From the NCBI RefSeq assembly GCF_018128925.1, contig NZ_CP067007.1, forward strand, positions 1,032,164 to 1,096,163: a stretch of DNA of 64,000 nt. The letters are read 5' to 3'. Source of the stretch: Nitrosopumilus sp. K4 (GTDB lineage: Archaea > Thermoproteota > Nitrososphaeria > Nitrososphaerales > Nitrosopumilaceae). The notes beneath the pieces were generated by a model. It saw only the letters and a list, made by a program, of their open reading frames with translations, was not told the origin of the DNA and did no database searches. Below, in pieces: positions 8,138 through 16,644 of this stretch; position 1 is the first letter of the stretch, and each line of letters starts with the position of its first letter. The translations under genes and the position numbers were made by a program.

Positions 8138-10930
8138 CTAAGGATTGGAAATATGAGTAATTAACAATTCAGCATATTCGCTTAATGACTCAGTTTGTTC
8201 AGAAGTTAGTGTTTTTCCATCTTGAGCATTTACTTCATTAATGAATGCATGAAGTTGATTTGTAGCTGCTTTAATGTTGTCTCGGTCAAACGATGCAGAG
8301 GCAGCTTCTATCTTTTTGACAAGACTTGTTGTCAGTCCTTTCTGAAGATCAAATGAGTTTACAGTATCTTTTAGACTATCAAAGGTTATCTGTACTGTAA
8401 TACTAAACTCAGCATCAACTGAATTTCCAACCAAGTCAGTTGCAGTACATGAAACAGTATTCACACCAATTGCAAAAATAGAACCAGGTTGTGGTGTGCA
8501 AGAAACAGTTGGGTTTGGATCAATATTATCAGTTGCAGTAGGTAAAGGATAGTCCACGATTGCACCATCAACACTTGTTGCATCCACAACAATATCAGAG
8601 ATAGGATCAAATGTTGGAGGAATAATATCAATCTGTAATGTTTCACCAGGTCCAATGTGAAGCACAGTTCCTCCTATTGTTATTGTAGCACTTGTATCCA
8701 CAGATGTAATCTGTAGAGTTTCAGGATCAAATGTCAAAGAATCACCAGAATTCAATGTTGTTGTTGCAGGTTCCCCTCCAGTTACAAATTCAAGATCAAC
8801 AGATCCTGAAATTACCTCAATTGTCACACTTCCACAAAGAACATTTGCATTATCTCCGGAGCTAAATGTTGCAGATGCAGAACCGCCACATGTACTAACT
8901 GAAGCATCACCAGTAGAGACAATATTTACTCCTGATACACCAGCATTAGAAATAGTAAGAGAATTTTCTCCATATGTTATTTCACCAGACGTTGTTCCAT
9001 CGTTAAATTCAGTAGAAGGAATCAAAGGTTGGCTATCAACATCGTCTTCAATACCATCATTATCATCGTCTGGATCACCAACATCACATAATGAATCAGA
9101 GTCATTATCAGGGCCGTCATTTGCAACATTTGCAAATCCCAAGACAGAACAGTCATCACAAGAATCGGCATCTGAATCAGTACAGATGAATTGATTTAGA
9201 GGATCGAGATCAGATGGATCTGGCACACCGTCATTGTCATCGTCTGGATCACCAACATTACATAATCCATCAGTGTCCGTATCAGTTCCATCATCATTTG
9301 CGTTTGCATATCCTAAAACAGAACAGTCATCACAAGAATCGGCATCTGAATCAGTACAGATGAATTGATTTAGAGGATCGAGATCAGATGGATCTGGCAC
9401 ACCGTCATTGTCATCGTCTGGATCACCAACATTACATAATCCATCAGTGTCCGTATCAGTTCCATCATCATTTGCGTTTGCATATCCTAAAACAGAACAG
9501 TCATCACAAGAATCGGCATCTGAATCAGTACAGATGAATTGATTTAGAGGATCGAGATCAGATGGATCTGGCACACCGTCATTGTCATCGTCTGGATCAC
9601 CTATATCACATATTAAATCAGAGTCATAATCGGGTCCATCATTAGATGTATCAAATGTGCCAGATACACAATCATCACATGCATCTAAATCAGCATCACC
9701 GCAAGCAGTTGCATCAAGTGGGTACGGATCATCTACATCAGGAATAGTATCATTATCACTGTCAGGATCACATGCATCTCCATGCTGGTCTCCATCAATG
9801 TTTGCTTGGTCGGCATTTGCAATTGCAGGACAGTTATCTACATCAGCACAATAACCGTCATTGTCAGCATCATTGTCAGTATCAAGTGGACATAAATCAA
9901 CATCTCCACATATTCCATCACTGTCTTGATCATTGTAAGGGTCTAAGGGACATGCATCGTTAACATTTAACACACCATCATTGTCATCATCACGTTCTTC
10001 ATATGCAAGTTGTCCATCACAATTATTGTCTTTACCATCAATTAATTCTGGAGCTCCAGGATATACTGATGGATCGTTGTCATTACAATCACCTGTAGGG
10101 ATTCCTATACCACAATAAGAAACACAATAGCCATCATTGTCAGCATCGGGAGGAGGTAACACTTCAACTTGTAAAGGTCGGTTTACGTGAGTACCTTCAC
10201 TGGTACCAACTAAATTGAAATTATAAATCCCTAACGGAGTTCCAGATTGAAGAATATTCAAAAGAGTTGTAGGATGTTGCCAAAAAGGAGTCCAGGGGAA
10301 CGGAGGAAGAATATTCAAAGTATCACTATTTACAATACTTGAAGACAGATTGGGAGGTAATCCACTGGTAGAAAGTACAACAGGAAATCCTGAAAAATCA
10401 TAAGGAATGTCCATTGAGACACGAACCGAGAATGATGCGGCGCCAAATCCTTGCTGCATAGAATCATAAGATGCAGGATTTGTGGTTATTCTAAAATTTG
10501 GTGGAGGGCATGGAATATCTAGATTATAGTTTGACCAAGAGCCTTGTGTAGGTCCAAAATACCCACCTTGAAATTGATGTTGTTCCCAGGTGACAACACG
10601 ATAAGTACCAGGCGATAGATTGGATGGAATTTGTAAATGAATTGGAACACCGTTTACAGCAGTCGCCTCCCCAGTTCCATAGTGACGTTCTGTCATAGCA
10701 ACAGATGCAGCAGTCAATGATGCAATGTCATTTCCAAATGCTCCTGGAGGCAGTAAGAAAACCCAATAATGAACATTATGTAAGCTACTGCCAAAACTTC
10801 TAACCAGCACAAAACCTGGAGAATCACTGCAAAAATTTGATGTGGCAAAGGATTCTTGAGGTGGGATTGAAACCATACCAATTGTAATTACAAGAAGAAA
10901 TACTGCAAAAAAGGAAATTTTACTTAACAT
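8138..10930 (-). CDS. Large secreted MopE/thrombospondin type 3/HYR-domain surface protein
   Basis: 930 aa. Signal peptide (residues 1-29, F-A-T end), then a beta-rich N-terminal domain and an Ig-like part to about 260. Near 268-310 is a MopE-type metal-binding motif (D-C-N-D-N-D-P-S-V-Y-P-G-A-P-E ... N-N-C-D-G). Residues about 310-640 are Asp-rich thrombospondin type 3 repeats (D-x-D-x-D-G), expected to bind many Ca ions. About 640-760 is a beta-rich region, about 765-850 an HYR (hyalin repeat) domain with paired Cys, and about 855-930 a helical module like the FIMAH domain. No C-terminal membrane anchor is seen. Probably an S-layer-associated or released adhesin. A TATA-like box at 10956-10967 fits a leaderless start at ATG 10930. 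Confidence 0.85.
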   Translation of the reverse strand: MLSKISFFAVFLLVITIGMVSIPPQESFATSNFCSDSPGFVLVRSFGSSLHNVHYWVFLLPPGAFGNDIASLTAASVAMTERHYGTGEATAVNGVPIHLQIPSNLSPGTYRVVTWEQHQFQGGYFGPTQGSWSNYNLDIPCPPPNFRITTNPASYDSMQQGFGAASFSVRVSMDIPYDFSGFPVVLSTSGLPPNLSSSIVNSDTLNILPPFPWTPFWQHPTTLLNILQSGTPLGIYNFNLVGTSEGTHVNRPLQVEVLPPPDADNDGYCVSYCGIGIPTGDCNDNDPSVYPGAPELIDGKDNNCDGQLAYEERDDDNDGVLNVNDACPLDPYNDQDSDGICGDVDLCPLDTDNDADNDGYCADVDNCPAIANADQANIDGDQHGDACDPDSDNDTIPDVDDPYPLDATACGDADLDACDDCVSGTFDTSNDGPDYDSDLICDIGDPDDDNDGVPDPSDLDPLNQFICTDSDADSCDDCSVLGYANANDDGTDTDTDGLCNVGDPDDDNDGVPDPSDLDPLNQFICTDSDADSCDDCSVLGYANANDDGTDTDTDGLCNVGDPDDDNDGVPDPSDLDPLNQFICTDSDADSCDDCSVLGFANVANDGPDNDSDSLCDVGDPDDDNDGIEDDVDSQPLIPSTEFNDGTTSGEITYGENSLTISNAGVSGVNIVSTGDASVSTCGGSASATFSSGDNANVLCGSVTIEVISGSVDLEFVTGGEPATTTLNSGDSLTFDPETLQITSVDTSATITIGGTVLHIGPGETLQIDIIPPTFDPISDIVVDATSVDGAIVDYPLPTATDNIDPNPTVSCTPQPGSIFAIGVNTVSCTATDLVGNSVDAEFSITVQITFDSLKDTVNSFDLQKGLTTSLVKKIEAASASFDRDNIKAATNQLHAFINEVNAQDGKTLTSEQTESLSEYAELLITHISNP
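9182..9601 (-). repeat. 174-bp tandem repeat inside the TSP3 region
   Basis: Copies start at 9182, 9356 and 9530. The first two are identical over 174 bp and the third matches for about 70 bp before diverging. Each encodes 58 residues with D-D-D-N-D-G-V-P-D-P-S-D-L-D-P-L-N and a Cys-containing D-S-C-D-D-C loop. Perfect identity points to very recent duplication or gene conversion. Confidence 0.95.
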
Positions 10931-11049
10931 AAGTAAACATTGTGTTCAGTTAAATCATTTAAAGATATTCATGATTTTCATTGAGAATGTCATAATTTCA
11001 GATAACATATCAAAATTTTCACAAAAGAAATTTGTTGTAAAAAAAATTT

Positions 11050-11415
11050 CTATTTTTTGGAAATAGTATGGATCAGTTCAAGAACACCTTTAATGATTCT
11101 TGAATGATCAGATTCAACATCAGTTGTAATCATCAACAGGTGTTTTTCATCAATTGGAAATGAAATGCGTTTTATCTCATCATATTCTGCCATTGCATAT
11201 TTTGCAGGACCAATCTTGTGCTCTATGTTTTTTCTAGTCTGCCATCTTTGACTTGCATAGTAATGCATCATTTGAAGTTCATCATCACTAAGAATAGGAG
11301 TTACGTTATCTCGAAATCCGCCGGAGATTTTCACGCCAGTGTTATTTTGAATGGCAGCATAACGGATAGAAGAATCCAGATTCAAGACATTCCTATGCAG
11401 TTTATCAAAATCCAT
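11050..11415 (-). CDS. Lineage-type protein of unknown function
   Basis: 121 aa, soluble, no signal peptide. N-terminal amphipathic helix (M-D-F-D-K-L-H-R-N-V-L), central Q-M-M-H-Y-Y-A-S-Q-R-W, then an alternating strand region ending in a helix (G-V-L-E-L-I-H-T-I). The mixed alpha/beta layout with a long last helix loosely recalls small signalling folds such as roadblock, but I see no motif that proves this. Divergent from rpo3, sharing a 70-bp promoter region. Confidence 0.7.
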   Translation of the reverse strand: MDFDKLHRNVLNLDSSIRYAAIQNNTGVKISGGFRDNVTPILSDDELQMMHYYASQRWQTRKNIEHKIGPAKYAMAEYDEIKRISFPIDEKHLLMITTDVESDHSRIIKGVLELIHTISKK

Positions 11416-11484
11416 GTGGTTTTTAGAAAAAGTGCGGACTTAAGCATTTTTGGAGGTCATACGCAAAACTAGCTAGATTTTTAT

Positions 11485-12150
11485 GTGGACTTTGAAGATT
11501 TCACTCAAGATTTGTCTTCCTTAGAGGTAATTAGCAAAGATGATAAAAAAATGTCCGTCAAACTAAAGGGCATTCCACTGCAATATGCCAATGCCTTAAG
11601 ACGTGTTTGCCTTAACGGTGTTCCAGTATTTGCAATTGATACTGTAGATATTCTTGAAAATTCTTCAGTTTTGCCAGATGAAGGTTTGGCACATAGATTA
11701 GGACTTGTCCCGCTATTTACTGACTTGAAGCGATTCAATGAACCATCAAAGTGTGAATGCCAAAGCGAAACAGGCTGTTCAAACTGCAGAGTAATGTTGG
11801 TTTTAGACTCTGGAGACTCTGACACTACAAGAAGAATTCTTTCAAACGAACTTACATCTGAAGATGACTCTGTAAAACCAATTTCAGACAAGATCCCTAT
11901 CGTAGAATTGGCTCCAGGGCAAAAAATCAAAGTAGAATGCTATGCTCGTCTGGGCCGTGGTAGTGAACACGCAAAATGGAATTCATCAAACATTGCAGTC
12001 CTAACAGAGACTGACAAAGAAGACGAGAGAATACTAACAGTAGAATCAACAGGTGCATTAAAGCCAGAACAGATCATTTTGGCTGGAGTGGATGAAGTAA
12101 GCAACAGATTGGCCGAATTCAAAGAAATGATTGGCCAAATCGAAGAATAA
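11485..12150 (+). CDS. rpo3: RNA polymerase subunit Rpo3 (RpoD)
   Basis: 221 aa, homologue of bacterial alpha N-terminal domain and eukaryotic Rpb3. It nucleates polymerase assembly with Rpo11. Signature A-N-A-L-R-R-V-C near residue 35 and E-G-L-A-H-R-L-G-L-V-P. Residues about 88-98 hold four cysteines (C-E-C-Q-S-E-T-G-C-S-N-C), the iron-sulfur domain found in several archaeal Rpo3 proteins. GTG start. First gene of the rpo3-eL18-uL13-uS9 operon. Confidence 0.96.
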   Translation: MDFEDFTQDLSSLEVISKDDKKMSVKLKGIPLQYANALRRVCLNGVPVFAIDTVDILENSSVLPDEGLAHRLGLVPLFTDLKRFNEPSKCECQSETGCSNCRVMLVLDSGDSDTTRRILSNELTSEDDSVKPISDKIPIVELAPGQKIKVECYARLGRGSEHAKWNSSNIAVLTETDKEDERILTVESTGALKPEQIILAGVDEVSNRLAEFKEMIGQIEE

Positions 12151-12194
12151 ACCAAGCATACACATTATATTTGGGTTTTAAAGCGCAATATTAC

Positions 12195-12542
12195 ATGACT
12201 AATCAAGTCGTTATACGCATGGCAAAAGATCTCAAAAAAGCATCAGCCAAGAATGATGCTCCAATATGGGCAAAACTAGCTGAATATGCTACAAAGCCAT
12301 CAGTTGCCAGACGACATATCAATCTGTACAGAATTGGTCAATTAACAAAAGACAATGATACAATAGTCTTTCCAGGCAAAGTCCTAGGAACAGGAAACAT
12401 CCCTCACAAAGTTACATTATGTGCATTTTCAATTTCAAATGCTGCTGCATCAAAAATTATTGAAAACGGTGGCAAGGTGATTACCTATTCAGAACTAATT
12501 GAGAAAAACCCAACAGGAAAAGGAGTGGTATTACTTGGCTAG
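12195..12542 (+). CDS. rpl18e: Ribosomal protein eL18 (L18e)
   Basis: About 115 aa. The conserved V-F-P-G-K-V-L-G-T-G core and the R-R-H-I-N-L-Y-R-I segment identify eL18, a uL15-like large-subunit protein. I use ATG 12195 (MTNQVVIRM); an upstream in-frame start at 12171 would add eight residues lying in the apparent promoter. It overlaps uL13 by 8 bp. Confidence 0.95.
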   Translation: MTNQVVIRMAKDLKKASAKNDAPIWAKLAEYATKPSVARRHINLYRIGQLTKDNDTIVFPGKVLGTGNIPHKVTLCAFSISNAAASKIIENGGKVITYSELIEKNPTGKGVVLLG

Positions 12543-12993
12543 TCAGGAAACAATATCAATTGACAAACCAATAGTAATAGATGCTACTAATCACATTGCA
12601 GGCAGATTATCTTCACATGTTGCAAAATTATTACTCAAAGGCAATAGAGTATCTATCATTAATTGTGAAAAAATCATGCTCAGTGGAACACGTTCTAACA
12701 TCATAAAAGAATACAGAGAATTTCTAGAGATTTCATCAATATTGCATCCAAAGCACGGGCCATTCCATCCCAGAAGACCAGACACCATTATGAAAAAAAT
12801 GATCAGAGGAATGTTGCCAAGAGAAAAACCATCAGGAATATCTGCACATAAAAGATTAAGAACTTACATTGGATCTCCAAAAGAATTATCTTCTTTTGAA
12901 AAAATACAGTTTGAAAAAGCCAAGATTAAAAGAGCTGCTGCAAATTATACAACAATGGGAGAACTTGGCAGAGTAATAGGGTGGACTGAATGA
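12535..12993 (+). CDS. rpl13: Ribosomal protein uL13
   Basis: 152 aa from TTG 12535 (M-A-S-Q-E-T-I-S-I-D-K-P-I-V-I-D-A). Typical uL13 motifs: D-A-T-N-H-I-A-G-R-L-S-S and G-P-F-H-P-R-R-P-D. A GGAG sequence around 12523 precedes this start. An earlier ATG at 12499 would give an extension overlapping eL18 and without family similarity. Confidence 0.95.
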   Translation: MASQETISIDKPIVIDATNHIAGRLSSHVAKLLLKGNRVSIINCEKIMLSGTRSNIIKEYREFLEISSILHPKHGPFHPRRPDTIMKKMIRGMLPREKPSGISAHKRLRTYIGSPKELSSFEKIQFEKAKIKRAAANYTTMGELGRVIGWTE

Positions 12994-13439
12994 CAACTCC
13001 AAAAACTGAAATCTATTACGCAACTAGAAAAACATCTAGTGCACATGTTTACATTACAAAAGGACAAGGTAAAGTTAGAATCAATAATGTTCCAGTAGAG
13101 ATGATTCCACAAGAAACTGCAAGAGAAGTAATGCTTGCACCTTTAGAAATCACAGGTGACCTGAGAGACAAAATAGACATTTCTGTTAGAGTCAGAGGTG
13201 GAGGTTACATGGGTCAAGCAAGTGCTGCAGCAACAGGGATTTCAAGAGCATTAACTGGATGGACTAAAACAAAGAAAGAACCAAAAGACCATCCACTTCC
13301 AAAATCAGCAAGAGAAGACCTCAGAAAAAGAATTGCAGAATATGACAAATATCTGATTAGCGGCGATGCCAGAAGAAAAGAACCAAAGAAGTTTGGCGGA
13401 CCTGGCGCTAGAAGAAGAAAACAAAAATCATACCGTTAG
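12990..13439 (+). CDS. rps9: Ribosomal protein uS9
   Basis: 149 aa. Family features: T-R-K-T-S-S-A-x-V near the N terminus, G-G-G-Y-M-G-Q-A-x-A-A-x-x-G-I-S-R-A-L, and the basic C-terminal tail ending K-S-Y-R that reaches the P-site tRNA anticodon. The ATG overlaps the uL13 stop by 4 bp. Confidence 0.97.
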   Translation: MTTPKTEIYYATRKTSSAHVYITKGQGKVRINNVPVEMIPQETAREVMLAPLEITGDLRDKIDISVRVRGGGYMGQASAAATGISRALTGWTKTKKEPKDHPLPKSAREDLRKRIAEYDKYLISGDARRKEPKKFGGPGARRRKQKSYR

Positions 13440-13442
13440 GCT

Positions 13443-14171
13443 GTGAAGGCTGTAATTTTAGCCGGTGGCAAAGGAACCAGAGGCAAGCCATACACAGAAT
13501 ATTTTCCAAAAGCAATGACCCCAATTAACGGCAAACCGTTAATTGATTATATCGTGGATTATCTAAACTCGTTTAGTTTCATCAAAGAGATAATCATAAT
13601 CTCAAACTTTGAAGGGTTAGGAGGACAGATAAAGTCATACTATGAGCACCTACACAATAGAAAAAACCTAAAGTTTGTTCAGGACTCAGATAGCGGTACT
13701 GGCGGAGATCTCCTACATATTCAAAAGTATCTCAAAGGAGAATCAGAATTTGTATTATGGTTTGTGGACAATATGTGTGCAATAGACCTCAAAGAAATGA
13801 GAGATGTTTTCAAAAACAAAAAGAGTATGGCGTGCATTGCAACTAGAACAAAGAGGAGAGAAGAAACAGGATTTGCCAAAGTCAAAGACGGAATAATTAC
13901 AGAGTTTAAAGAAAAACCAATAATGAAATTACAATTATCTGAATGCCTTGGAATCTACATGTTAAGTACAGATATTCTCAAAAAGATTAAGACAAAATCA
14001 GAACAAAAACTAATCAATTTGTCATTTGATATTTTACAGCCATTGTCAAAAGAAAAAAAGATCAGTGCATATGATATTGGTGACAAAGAATGGATTGATG
14101 CAGAATCACCTACAATGCTTGAGCGAAATGAAAAAGCAGTAATGAAAATTACAAAACAGATGGGATTTTAG
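13443..14171 (+). CDS. NTP-dependent sugar-phosphate nucleotidyltransferase
   Basis: 242 aa from GTG. N-terminal A-V-I-L-A-G-G-K-G-T-R is the nucleotide-binding signature of glucose-1-phosphate thymidylyltransferase/GlmU-type enzymes, followed by the F-P-K-A-M lysine and F-V-D-N-M metal-binding Asp at about residue 107. No C-terminal hexapeptide-repeat domain, so it only makes the NDP-sugar. Likely feeds glycosylation of the S-layer or lipids. It starts 3 bp after uS9 and its 3' end overlaps leuD tail-to-tail by 23 bp. Sugar specificity is not deducible. Confidence 0.85.
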   Translation: MKAVILAGGKGTRGKPYTEYFPKAMTPINGKPLIDYIVDYLNSFSFIKEIIIISNFEGLGGQIKSYYEHLHNRKNLKFVQDSDSGTGGDLLHIQKYLKGESEFVLWFVDNMCAIDLKEMRDVFKNKKSMACIATRTKRREETGFAKVKDGIITEFKEKPIMKLQLSECLGIYMLSTDILKKIKTKSEQKLINLSFDILQPLSKEKKISAYDIGDKEWIDAESPTMLERNEKAVMKITKQMGF

Positions 14172-14733
14172 AAGTCTTTTCAAAATTAGAAATTTTATCT
14201 TCAAAATGTAGAGTTTGTGCAATATCATCTAGTCCTTCTAGAAGAATTTTCTTTTTGTGAGGATCAATGTCAAAAGATATTTTTTCGTCAGGTGTTGTAA
14301 TGGTTTGATTCTCTAAATCAATTTCAACCTCACCAGATATTTGTTGTAATTTTTCTACAGTTTTATCATCTAGTTTGATTGGCAAAATTCCATTTTTGAA
14401 GCAATTACTGTAAAAGATATCTGCAAAAGAAGGTGAGATTACTACAGAAAACCCATAGTCTTGCAGTGCCCATACTGCATGTTCACGACTAGAGCCGCAA
14501 CCAAAGTTGTCACCAGCAACTAGAATTTTAGAGTCTTTGTACTTGAGATTATTTAGCACAAAATCTTGCTTTTCTTTTTCATTTTCATCGTATCTCCAGT
14601 TGTAAAATAGGAATTTGCCAAATCCAGATTTTTGAACTAGTTTTAGAAATTGTTTTGGAACAATCTGATCAGTGTCTACATTAACCTTATCTAACGGAGT
14701 AATGATTGTCTTTACTTTTCTAAATGGTTCCAT
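14149..14733 (-). CDS. leuD: 3-isopropylmalate dehydratase small subunit, bacterial type
   Basis: 194 aa, the length of bacterial LeuD. N-D-T-D-Q-style motif (N-V-D-T-D-Q-I-V-P-K-Q-F-L-K), N-F-G-C-G-S-S-R-E-H and F-A-D-I-F-Y-S-N-C-x-K-N-G are all present. With LeuC it isomerizes 2-isopropylmalate to 3-isopropylmalate in leucine synthesis. It follows leuC by 1 bp. The bacterial-type specificity loop (Q-F-L-K-L-V) differs from that of the second small subunit at 16162. Confidence 0.93.
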   Translation of the reverse strand: MEPFRKVKTIITPLDKVNVDTDQIVPKQFLKLVQKSGFGKFLFYNWRYDENEKEKQDFVLNNLKYKDSKILVAGDNFGCGSSREHAVWALQDYGFSVVISPSFADIFYSNCFKNGILPIKLDDKTVEKLQQISGEVEIDLENQTITTPDEKISFDIDPHKKKILLEGLDDIAQTLHFEDKISNFEKTSKIPSVL

Positions 14734-14734
14734 C

Positions 14735-16150
14735 TTAATTCAAATCCATTTCCCTTACATCAACAAAATGTCCTTCAATTGCAGCAGCAGCTGCCATCAC
14801 TGGACTGACAAGATGAGTTCTTCCCCCAGTTCCTTGCCTTCCTTCAAAGTTTCTATTTGATGTGCTAGCACATCTTTCACCAGGTGACAAGATATCAGGA
14901 TTCATTCCAAGACACATACTGCACCCTGCTTCTCGCCATTCAAAATTTGCATCAGTGAAAATTTTATCAAGACCTATTTCCTCTGCTTGTCTTTTTACCA
15001 TTTGAGAGCCAGGAACAACCATTGCCCGAACATTTGGTGATACTTTGTGTCCTTTGACAACCTTTGATGCTTCAATAAGATCTTCTAGTCTTGCATTTGT
15101 GCAAGAGCCAATGAAAACTCGGTCAATCTGGATATCAGTGATTGGGGTTCCGGGTTTTAGGTCCATGTATTCAAGTGCCTTTTCAGCTCCTTTTTTCTGG
15201 TTTTGGTCACCTTTTGCAAAATCATCAGGAGACGGAATGGACTCTGTAACATCACAGGTCATTCCAGGATTTGTTCCCCAGCTTACCTGAGGTGCAATAT
15301 CATCAATGTGTAATGTAAATTGTTTTTCAAACTTTGCATCAGAATCTGTCTTTAGATTTTCTCTCCAATAATCTACAAGGGATTCGTAATTTTTTGGAGT
15401 GTATTGTCGTCCCCTGAGATATTCGTATGTCTTTTCATCAGGGGCAATCAATCCAGCACGGGCTCCAGCCTCAATGGACATGTTACATATGGTCATTCTC
15501 TGCTCCATGGAAAGATCAGTTATCCCCTCTCCGCGATATTCTACCACAGTTCCAGTACCACCACCGGTTCCAATATTTTTGATAATAGATAGTACAATGT
15601 CCTTTGCAGTTACAGCATGAGGGTTCTTCCTTTTTCCTTCTACTCTAATTTCAAAGGGTTTTGGTTTTTCAAGCCACAATGTTTGAGAGGCCAACACATG
15701 CTCTACTTCACTAGTTCCTATTCCAAACGCTAGTGCACCAAATGCGCCATGGGTAGATGTATGACTATCACCGCAAACAATCGTACTTCCAGGCAGAGTT
15801 ATCCCCAATTGAGGGCCAATCACATGTACAATTCCTTGATTAGGACTAGTAATATCAAATAGTTTGATTCCAAAATCTTTACAGTTTTTTTCCAATGTTT
15901 GAATTTGAATCGAAGATGTTTGATCCAATATCGGCAATCCTCTGTCAGTTGTTGGAACATTATGATCCATTGTTGCAATGGTAAGATCTGGTCGTCTTAC
16001 CTTTCGGTTATTCATTCGAAGACCATCAAAAGCCTGAGGAGAAGTTACCTCATGAACTAGGTGCCTATCAATGTAAATTAACGACGGACCTGACTGTTTT
16101 TCAACAACGACATGAGCATCCCAAATTTTTTCAAAGAGTGTTTTTCCCAT
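14735..16150 (-). CDS. leuC: 3-isopropylmalate dehydratase large subunit, bacterial type
   Basis: 471 aa. Aconitase fold; [4Fe-4S] ligands are the Cys of F-I-G-S-C-T-N-A-R and the pair in [25 protein letters not shown] and R-N-F-E-G-R-Q-G are further signatures. ATG 16150 (M-G-K-T-L-F-E-K) is preferred to TTG 16156. Same strand as three further dehydratase genes, so all four may be one transcript. Confidence 0.95.
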   Translation of the reverse strand: MGKTLFEKIWDAHVVVEKQSGPSLIYIDRHLVHEVTSPQAFDGLRMNNRKVRRPDLTIATMDHNVPTTDRGLPILDQTSSIQIQTLEKNCKDFGIKLFDITSPNQGIVHVIGPQLGITLPGSTIVCGDSHTSTHGAFGALAFGIGTSEVEHVLASQTLWLEKPKPFEIRVEGKRKNPHAVTAKDIVLSIIKNIGTGGGTGTVVEYRGEGITDLSMEQRMTICNMSIEAGARAGLIAPDEKTYEYLRGRQYTPKNYESLVDYWRENLKTDSDAKFEKQFTLHIDDIAPQVSWGTNPGMTCDVTESIPSPDDFAKGDQNQKKGAEKALEYMDLKPGTPITDIQIDRVFIGSCTNARLEDLIEASKVVKGHKVSPNVRAMVVPGSQMVKRQAEEIGLDKIFTDANFEWREAGCSMCLGMNPDILSPGERCASTSNRNFEGRQGTGGRTHLVSPVMAAAAAIEGHFVDVREMDLN

Positions 16151-16161
16151 TTTCAATCATA

Positions 16162-16644
16162 CTATGGTTTGTAATTGAATAAACCACCAGCTTCAATAAT
16201 TTTTCCAATAATTTCCGAAAATGGTTTCATATTGTATGTCTGGTTTTTTGTTAGATTCTTTATTTCGTTTTTGTCAATGTCGATGTCAATTTCATCTCCT
16301 TCAGATATTCCCTTGTATGCATCCTCTTCAATTTCAATTGGAAGTAAAAATGCACCATCAACAGAATTTCGATAAAAAATCCTTGCAAAAGACAATGCCA
16401 ATACTGCCTTAACTCCAGAATGAGACAATGCAATGGGAGCATGTTCACGTGATGAGCCACAGCCAAAATTCTTGCCAGCAAGAATAAAATCACCTTCCTT
16501 TACCTTAGTGTGAAAGTCAGGATCAAGTCCTTCCATTGCATGTGTTGCAAGTTCGGCATAATCATGAACCTTGAGATACTGGCCAGGAATGATGACATCA
16601 GTATCAATATTGTCTCTTTCGTATTTTATGACGTTTCCTTTCAT
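16162..16644 (-). CDS. Second aconitase-family small subunit (archaeal IPMI/homoaconitase type)
   Basis: 160 aa, the shorter archaeal type. N-F-G-C-G-S-S-R-E-H-A and D-T-D-V-I-I-P-G-Q-Y-L-K-V are visible. In methanogens this loop sorts isopropylmalate isomerase (Y-L-V-Y) from homoaconitase (Y-L-R-T); here it is Y-L-K-V, matching neither exactly. Because a bacterial-type LeuCD pair lies next door, this pair may serve another 2-hydroxy-acid, such as homocitrate in LysW-dependent lysine synthesis. That is inference. The start overlaps the end of the large-subunit gene by 4 bp. Confidence 0.85.
   Translation of the reverse strand: MKGNVIKYERDNIDTDVIIPGQYLKVHDYAELATHAMEGLDPDFHTKVKEGDFILAGKNFGCGSSREHAPIALSHSGVKAVLALSFARIFYRNSVDGAFLLPIEIEEDAYKGISEGDEIDIDIDKNEIKNLTKNQTYNMKPFSEIIGKIIEAGGLFNYKP

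Noticed and set aside
9182-9601. 174-bp direct repeats as a CRISPR-like array
   Set aside because: Tandem without spacers and in frame inside a coding gene; no cas genes in the window.
9957-9980. GTTAACATTTAAC as a further palindrome copy
   Set aside because: Inside the TSP3 coding sequence, imperfect, and not near a start or TATA box.
12499-12534. Upstream ATG start for uL13
   Set aside because: The extra twelve residues lie inside eL18 and have no uL13 character; TTG 12535 has a ribosome-binding-like GGAG before it.
13443-14171. Nucleotidyltransferase as GlmU
   Set aside because: No acetyltransferase hexapeptide domain; length fits only a single-domain nucleotidyltransferase.
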